64,000 nt of DNA from a candidate division FCPU426 bacterium (lineage in GTDB: Bacteria; Oederibacteriota; Muellerivitia; Muellerivitales; DAHXKG01): contig DAHXKG010000010.1 of the NCBI GenBank assembly GCA_027366525.1, positions 1 through 64,000 on the forward strand, read 5' to 3'. The notes under the pieces are model-generated. The model saw only the letters and a list, made by a program, of their open reading frames with translations, was not told the DNA's origin and searched no databases. Shown here piece by piece: positions 61,525-64,000 of this stretch. The translations under genes were made by a program, and so were the position numbers. Position 1 is the stretch's first letter. Each line of letters starts with the position of its first letter.

Positions 61525-61815
61525 CTACTTCCAAGATTGCCTTACAAATTTTTCTCCATTTTTTATAAGCTGCTTTTTCCAATTCCGACTTTGTCTTTTA
61601 ACCCAAGCCTCAAGTCTAAGCGCTTGTTTCTGGGAAGATAATTTCATATAGAACACTAATTGAACCGGTTGATGCGCTTTGGTGTATCTTGATCCTTTCC
61701 CAATTTGATGAGCTTGAATCCTTCGTTCCAAATTTTTTGCAATTCCCGTGTAGAAAGATTGATCGCCACACTGTAATAAATAAAGAAACCAAGGTGATTT
61801 TTGAGGATTTGACAT
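61525..61815 (-). CDS. GIY-YIG domain protein (UPF0213/YhbQ-like)
   Basis: A 96-residue stand-alone GIY-YIG nuclease-fold protein: FLYLLQCGDQSFYTGIAKNLERRIQAH gives the two Tyr motifs and the catalytic Arg, YTKAHQPVQLVFYMKLSSQ the central strand, and ALRLEAWVKRQSRNWKKQLI the helix with Glu. YhbQ-type proteins are small putative endonucleases of uncertain role. Single gene before the ars operon end. Confidence 0.9.
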   Translation of the reverse strand: MSNPQKSPWFLYLLQCGDQSFYTGIAKNLERRIQAHQIGKGSRYTKAHQPVQLVFYMKLSSQKQALRLEAWVKRQSRNWKKQLIKNGEKFVRQSWK

Positions 61816-61904
61816 TTTTAAAAACTCGATGATCTATGGATTTAAAAGATTTATTTATCTTTAATGGATTATCTACTGTTTAACTCCACTATTTTCTCCT
61901 AATT

Positions 61905-62327
61905 TTAAATTTTTTTCATTAATCCTTGCTCCATTCCCCATAATTTCAATCGATTTAAAAGTTCATCCCTGATTTTCCGAAACCCTTCCAATTGTTCTTG
62001 TTCTGTTTGAGCCCCTTTGCCTGGATCGGGCAAAGGCCAATGAAGGCGTTCGGCCTTGCCCAAAAAAACTGGACAAACTTCCTCTGCACATAAGGTAATA
62101 ACTATATCCACTGTTTCGGGGTGAATTGTATGGACTGACTTTGAATATTGATTTGAAATATCCATCTTTAACTCTTGAAGCACTTGAATGGTCATGGGAT
62201 GTACTCTAGAAGGATTAGAACCGGCACTTTGAACTAGCACTTGATCTCCCCAGAGATTTCTCGCAAGTCCTTCCGCCATCTGACTTCTTGCAGAATTACC
62301 CACACACAAAAATAAAATTTTTTTCAT
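61905..62327 (-). CDS. arsC: Arsenate reductase ArsC (thioredoxin-linked, low-Mr phosphatase type)
   Basis: A 140-residue enzyme reducing As(V) to As(III). The P-loop is [16 protein letters not shown] with nucleophile C8 or so and Arg. The redox pair lies in [11 protein letters not shown], and the acid is in [10 protein letters not shown]. This is the ArsC type from Gram-positives and many anaerobes, not the glutaredoxin type. AGGA precedes the ATG, 15 bp after acr3. Confidence 0.95.
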   Translation of the reverse strand: MKKILFLCVGNSARSQMAEGLARNLWGDQVLVQSAGSNPSRVHPMTIQVLQELKMDISNQYSKSVHTIHPETVDIVITLCAEEVCPVFLGKAERLHWPLPDPGKGAQTEQEQLEGFRKIRDELLNRLKLWGMEQGLMKKI

Positions 62328-62342
62328 GAATATTTATCCTTT

Positions 62343-63389
62343 CTATTCAAACCAATGCTGAGTTCGAGTACAAATCGAACATACTGATAACATAACTGGA
62401 ACTTCTACCAATACGCCTACAAGAGTTGCTAAAGCGGCACCACTATTCGGACCATAAAGAACTATCGCGGTTGCTACTGCTAGTTCAAAAAAATTAGAAG
62501 CTCCAATTAAAGCACCGGGTGCTGCAATCGTATAGGATAATTTTTTCCATTTCATCAAACCATACGTGATCCCTGCATTCAAATAAACTTGAATAAGAAT
62601 GGGGATTGCAATTAACCCTATATCCACAAAATGATGTATTAAATTGTTTTCCTGAAAAGCAAAAATCAAAACCAACATTGTTAAAAGCGATAACGTAGTC
62701 AAGGGACGAAAAAAAGGTATAAAAATTTTATCCAACCATTCCTTTCCCTTACTATGCAATATTATCCATCGACTCAACGATCCTAAACTCAAAGGAATCA
62801 CCACAAAAATTAAAACTGAATCGAAAATAAGTGAAAAAGGAACATGGAGATTGGTTGTCCTAGAAATTAATAGTTGTACTAATGGGACATACGCAACGAG
62901 AATAATCAAATCATTTAAGGATACTTGTACCAACGTGTACGCCGGATCACCTCCTGCTAAATAGGACCAAACAAAAACCATGGCTGTGCAAGGAGCAGCT
63001 GCCAACAAAATCACGCCCGCCAAATATTCATTGGCTAATGGTAATCCTATCCAATTCAAAAAAAACATTTTAAAAAAAATGAATCCTAATAAAGCCATTG
63101 AAAAGGGTTTAATCAACCAATTTACAATTAATGTAATTATCAATCCTTGAGGTTTCCGTCCGACATTTTTTAAAGACGATAAATCAATTTTCAACATCAT
63201 CGGATAAATCATGAACCAAATCAAAATAGCAACAGGAATATTGATTTGAGTATTTTCCCCGATTTGTAATTGTTGCAAATATAAAACCGCGGTTGGAAAT
63301 AAATGACCCAGTCCAATCCCTAACCCCATACACAGTATCACCCACAAACTCAAATGGCGTTCAAATCCACTTAATTCTCTAGAACGCAT
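62343..63389 (-). CDS. acr3: Arsenite efflux transporter ACR3
   Basis: A 348-residue permease with about ten helices that exports As(III). Family motifs are the N-terminal FERHLSLWVILCMGLGIGLG, LIWFMIYPMMLKIDL, the essential-Cys stretch LAAAPCTAMVFVWSYL and GASNFFELAVATAI near the C-terminus. I chose ATG 63389 because AAGGAG lies seven bases upstream; an in-frame GTG is six bases earlier. Second gene of merR-acr3-arsC. Confidence 0.95.
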   Translation of the reverse strand: MRSRELSGFERHLSLWVILCMGLGIGLGHLFPTAVLYLQQLQIGENTQINIPVAILIWFMIYPMMLKIDLSSLKNVGRKPQGLIITLIVNWLIKPFSMALLGFIFFKMFFLNWIGLPLANEYLAGVILLAAAPCTAMVFVWSYLAGGDPAYTLVQVSLNDLIILVAYVPLVQLLISRTTNLHVPFSLIFDSVLIFVVIPLSLGSLSRWIILHSKGKEWLDKIFIPFFRPLTTLSLLTMLVLIFAFQENNLIHHFVDIGLIAIPILIQVYLNAGITYGLMKWKKLSYTIAAPGALIGASNFFELAVATAIVLYGPNSGAALATLVGVLVEVPVMLSVCSICTRTQHWFE

Positions 63390-63407
63390 GCCCACACTCC
63401 TTGAAAT

Positions 63408-63821
63408 TTATTTTTTTTTAAATGGATTACTCCATTGTGGATCCATTTCTTTTTTATTGACCCATGTTTTTAAAATCGACCTGATTTTTCGTTTTATTTG
63501 TGTTAAAGAATGAATGGTGGATTCTAAATTTTTTATTTTTTGATTAAAAAGATCCACTGTCATTTTGCAACAGGGCCCTAATCCTTGCTCACCACAATCC
63601 CGAATTTGACGAATTTCTTTTAAGGTCATTCCCAATTCCCTTGCCCGACGAATAAAGTTAAGTTGAGAAAAAATCTCTGGAGTATAAATTCGAAATCCGC
63701 TAGATGTACGCATGGGTTGAGGCAACAAGCCCTCTTTTTCATAATAGCGGATCGTATCAATTGAAACACCGCTCTTTTTAGAAATCGTGCCAATTTGAAG
63801 ATCCCGATTTGAAGTTATCAT
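63408..63821 (-). CDS. MerR-family regulator of the arsenic operon
   Basis: A 137-residue regulator. The N-terminal MerR fold is clear (IGTISKKSGVSIDTIRYYEKEGLLPQP, then SGFRIYTPEIFSQLNFIRRARELGMTLKEI). It is followed by a cysteine cluster C76, C84, C85 (RDCGEQGLGPCCKM) and a dimerisation coiled coil (NQKIKNLESTIHSLTQIKRK). The three cysteines could form a trigonal As(III)/Sb(III) or metal site, which is an inference. It is first in an operon with acr3 and arsC. A MerR-type promoter with a perfect palindrome in a long spacer precedes it. Confidence 0.9.
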   Translation of the reverse strand: MITSNRDLQIGTISKKSGVSIDTIRYYEKEGLLPQPMRTSSGFRIYTPEIFSQLNFIRRARELGMTLKEIRQIRDCGEQGLGPCCKMTVDLFNQKIKNLESTIHSLTQIKRKIRSILKTWVNKKEMDPQWSNPFKKK

Positions 63822-63842
63822 GAGGTTCGCTCTCCTTTTAAA

Positions 63843-63874
63843 ATTATAAATTCTAGAGTATACTCTAGAGTCAA
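63843..63874 (-). promoter_or_regulatory. MerR-type promoter and operator of the ars operon
   Basis: On the minus strand TTGACT (63874-63869) and TATAAT (63848-63843) are 20 bp apart (19 bp if TTATAA is taken). This is longer than the usual 17 bp, as required for MerR activation by DNA distortion. The spacer holds the perfect 18-bp palindrome TCTAGAGTATACTCTAGA (63852-63869). The layout matches mer, zntA and similar promoters. Confidence 0.85.
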
Positions 63875-64000
63875 GACTTTTGATGATTCACCTTAATTTG
63901 AAAAACTTTTTATTCAATCATTTCAAGCTTTATCTTGAATTTCCCAGATAAAAGTAATCCTCCATTATCAAATCAACAAAATTTTTCCCATAATTAAATC

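Overview
The window is an AT-rich bacterial chromosome segment. The host is probably a Gram-negative anaerobe from a poorly sampled lineage. It encodes outer-membrane-type barrels, two lipoproteins, signal peptides, [NiFe] hydrogenases and the Rex redox repressor. Two secreted proteins carry long Thr/Pro linkers and a shared C-terminal domain with YPNP and LANGIYY motifs. That architecture is reminiscent of uncultivated phyla such as FCPU426, Elusimicrobiota or Firestonebacteria, but no marker here fixes the taxonomy and this placement is a guess.

Layout. 1-3.1 kb is a mobile-element scar: a complete Tn5/IS50-like IS (1001-2899, 19-bp inverted repeats, 9-bp target duplication) with a small passenger gene sits inside a decayed IS5-like transposase. 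3.1-9.3 kb is a minus-strand redox/regulation block (polyprenol-kinase-like protein, Rex, receiver, membrane histidine kinase, CutA, AAA ATPase, phosphohexomutase). 9.7-19.9 kb holds DUF202, a secreted Thr/Pro-rich protein, phosphofructokinase, a beta-propeller lipoprotein, HypA, a metallophosphoesterase-like protein with eroded ligands, DUF167, a cupredoxin/mono-haem porin pair and two methyltransferases. 20-24.3 kb has an EVE protein, a GH8 glucanase, a barrel protein and a 57-aa membrane protein. 24.3-29.8 kb is a housekeeping block: aldo/keto reductase, recR, ybaB, dnaX, SRP RNA, two tRNA-Arg, tadA, tRNA-Ala and tRNA-Ser.

31.8-39.6 kb (minus) is a six-gene Hyf-like complex whose large subunit lacks both nickel-binding cysteine pairs, so it belongs to the Ehr (energy-converting hydrogenase-related) class rather than being a hydrogenase. 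Its first gene is an ArsR-family repressor preceded by an 18-bp-arm perfect inverted repeat. 41.7-44.8 kb has GroES, a thioredoxin-fold/glutaredoxin fusion, an FAD oxidoreductase and ThiM. 45.1-55.5 kb (plus) is one compact operon encoding a soluble group 3b [NiFe] hydrogenase (hydBGDA), its endopeptidase, a complete Ech-type membrane hydrogenase and HypB. EchA and EchB are fused into one 956-residue protein. 55.6-60 kb has a small unknown protein, a flavin reductase, nagA, leuD, leuC and tRNA-Ser. 60-64 kb has a LysR regulator, a GIY-YIG protein and an arsenic operon (merR-acr3-arsC) with a MerR-type promoter.

Together the genes suggest a fermentative cell that passes electrons between NAD(P)H, ferredoxin and H2. 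The soluble hydrogenase would couple to NAD(P)H, and Ech would couple ferredoxin/H2 to an ion gradient. The Ehr complex would be a further membrane ion-translocating module with an unknown electron partner. Rex and the sensor kinase are plausible redox regulators, but I found no Rex operator in front of the hydrogenase genes.
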